The notes beneath the pieces were generated by a model that was not told where the DNA came from, made no database searches, and was given only the letters and a program-made list of their open reading frames with translations. From assembly GCA_021713415.1 (NCBI GenBank), contig JAKJJQ010000006.1, positions 1-64,000 on the forward strand: DNA of 64,000 nt, read 5' to 3'. Made by a program: the position numbers and the translations under genes. Positions 63,459 through 64,000 of this stretch are shown piece after piece. The stretch's first letter is position 1. Every line of letters begins with the position of its first letter. The stretch is from M0027 sp021713415. GTDB taxonomy: Bacteria > Pseudomonadota > Gammaproteobacteria > Francisellales > Francisellaceae.

Positions 63459-64000
63459 ATGCATTATGATACCATTGTTATCGGAAGTGGCCCAGCGGGT
63501 GAAGGTGCTGCACTGAAATTGGCAAAGTCTGGTAAAAATGTTGCAATCATTGAAGAGAAACGCTCGGTTGGTGGCAACTGCATACACCGTGGCACCATTC
63601 CTTCAAAAGCATTACGTCATGCAGTAAAAGAATATGCATTTCACTCTAAATACCATGACTTTAGCTACACACAAATGCTTGAAAGCGCAAAAGAAGTTAT
63701 CAAACAACAAGTTGAATTACGAGTTGGCTTTTATAAGCGTAATGATGTGACAATGCACCATGGCCATGCACAGTTTATTGATGCCAATACAATTCTAGTT
63801 ACTGCCGATGATCATCAAACTGAGACATTAATAGCCGATAGCTTTGTTATTGCAACTGGCTCGCGTCCTTATCGACCTGAAGGTGTTGATTTTGATCACC
63901 CAAGAATATTAGACAGTGATAAAGTACTTAACTTAAAAGAAAGCCCTAAGAGTATTACCATTTATGGTGCTGGTGTCATTGGTTGTGAATATGCTTCTAT
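63459..64000 (+). CDS. sthA: soluble pyridine nucleotide transhydrogenase (partial, 5' part)
   Basis: 181 residues before the window ends. It opens with HYDTIVIGSGPAGEGAALKLA (FAD-binding GxGxxG) and has GGNCIHRGTIPSKALRH, which carries only one of the two redox cysteines of the lipoamide dehydrogenase group, a mark of SthA. A second GxGxxG (YGAGVIGCEYA) begins the NAD domain at the edge. It moves electrons between NADPH and NADH. SD AAGG, 8 bases upstream. Confidence 0.93.
   Translation, partial: MHYDTIVIGSGPAGEGAALKLAKSGKNVAIIEEKRSVGGNCIHRGTIPSKALRHAVKEYAFHSKYHDFSYTQMLESAKEVIKQQVELRVGFYKRNDVTMHHGHAQFIDANTILVTADDHQTETLIADSFVIATGSRPYRPEGVDFDHPRILDSDKVLNLKESPKSITIYGAGVIGCEYAS

Noticed and set aside
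1..64000. CRISPR array, rRNA or tRNA genes
   Set aside because: No regularly spaced direct repeats, and no rRNA or tRNA signature were recognised on reading; a covariance search was not possible.

Overview
The window is low-GC DNA from a gammaproteobacterium. The housekeeping gene orders are gammaproteobacterial (rpsB-tsf-pyrH-frr-uppS-cdsA; lptD-surA-rsmA-apaH; feoA-feoB), and ClpB, UvrA, MnmE, IHF-beta and SthA are of the gammaproteobacterial type. Two DotA/TraY-family proteins and many large genes of host-interaction type (ankyrin repeats, degenerate kinase folds, a CX5R phosphatase-like pair) point to an intracellular or host-associated bacterium with a Dot/Icm-type IVB secretion system, in or near Legionellales or the Piscirickettsia/Francisella side of the class. 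No 16S gene is present, so the genus is not assigned.

Layout. 1-3182: tail of an unknown gene, a secreted GH19 chitinase-like enzyme and dsbD. 3179-5697: a two-gene minus-strand operon of unknown proteins that share a repeated domain. 5776-8486: feoA-feoB with a Fur box, promoter and terminator. 8526-15393: an ankyrin protein with a protease-like N-terminus, a YdiJ-type FAD/Fe-S dehydrogenase, a secreted choloylglycine-hydrolase-family protein, a small unknown gene and a frameshifted cupin (acireductone dioxygenase-like). 15467-18852: a Trp-rich 95-residue gene with an unusual 5' hairpin, and uvrA. 18873-31505: the most unusual part. It holds two dotA-like genes, each followed by a gene for a secreted Cys-containing protein, a third member of that secreted family, a PadR regulator, a helical-repeat protein, and an IS3 element nested in an internally deleted IS256-family element. 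31696-38639: the cdsA-to-rpsB translation and membrane operon, divergent map and a KfrA-like gene, then fdxA. 38608-42607: two paralogous CX5R phosphatase-like genes, one interrupted by a stop. 42816-54747: clpB, amgK, lptD-surA-rsmA-apaH, small envelope proteins, ihfB, mnmE. 54724-57193: a divergent LysR/TauE pair and a methyltransferase. 57187-61364: a three-gene operon of kinase-like and pseudokinase-like proteins. 61702-64000: recN and the start of sthA.

How it fits together. Four genes of the 18.9-31.5 kb region (the helical-repeat gene, both dotA-like genes and the third secreted-family gene) carry nearly the same 20-bp promoter element, built on the palindrome TATATTGAATATA next to a -10 box. 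The PadR gene lies among them. I infer a small local regulon that makes alternative DotA-like inner-membrane proteins together with dedicated secreted partners. No other dot/icm genes are in the window, so these look like orphan or accessory dotA paralogues. The other unknown large genes are effector candidates by architecture only; secretion cannot be shown from sequence alone.

Start codons were adjusted where a Shine-Dalgarno sequence or family alignment clearly favoured an internal start. No rRNA, tRNA or CRISPR array was recognised.
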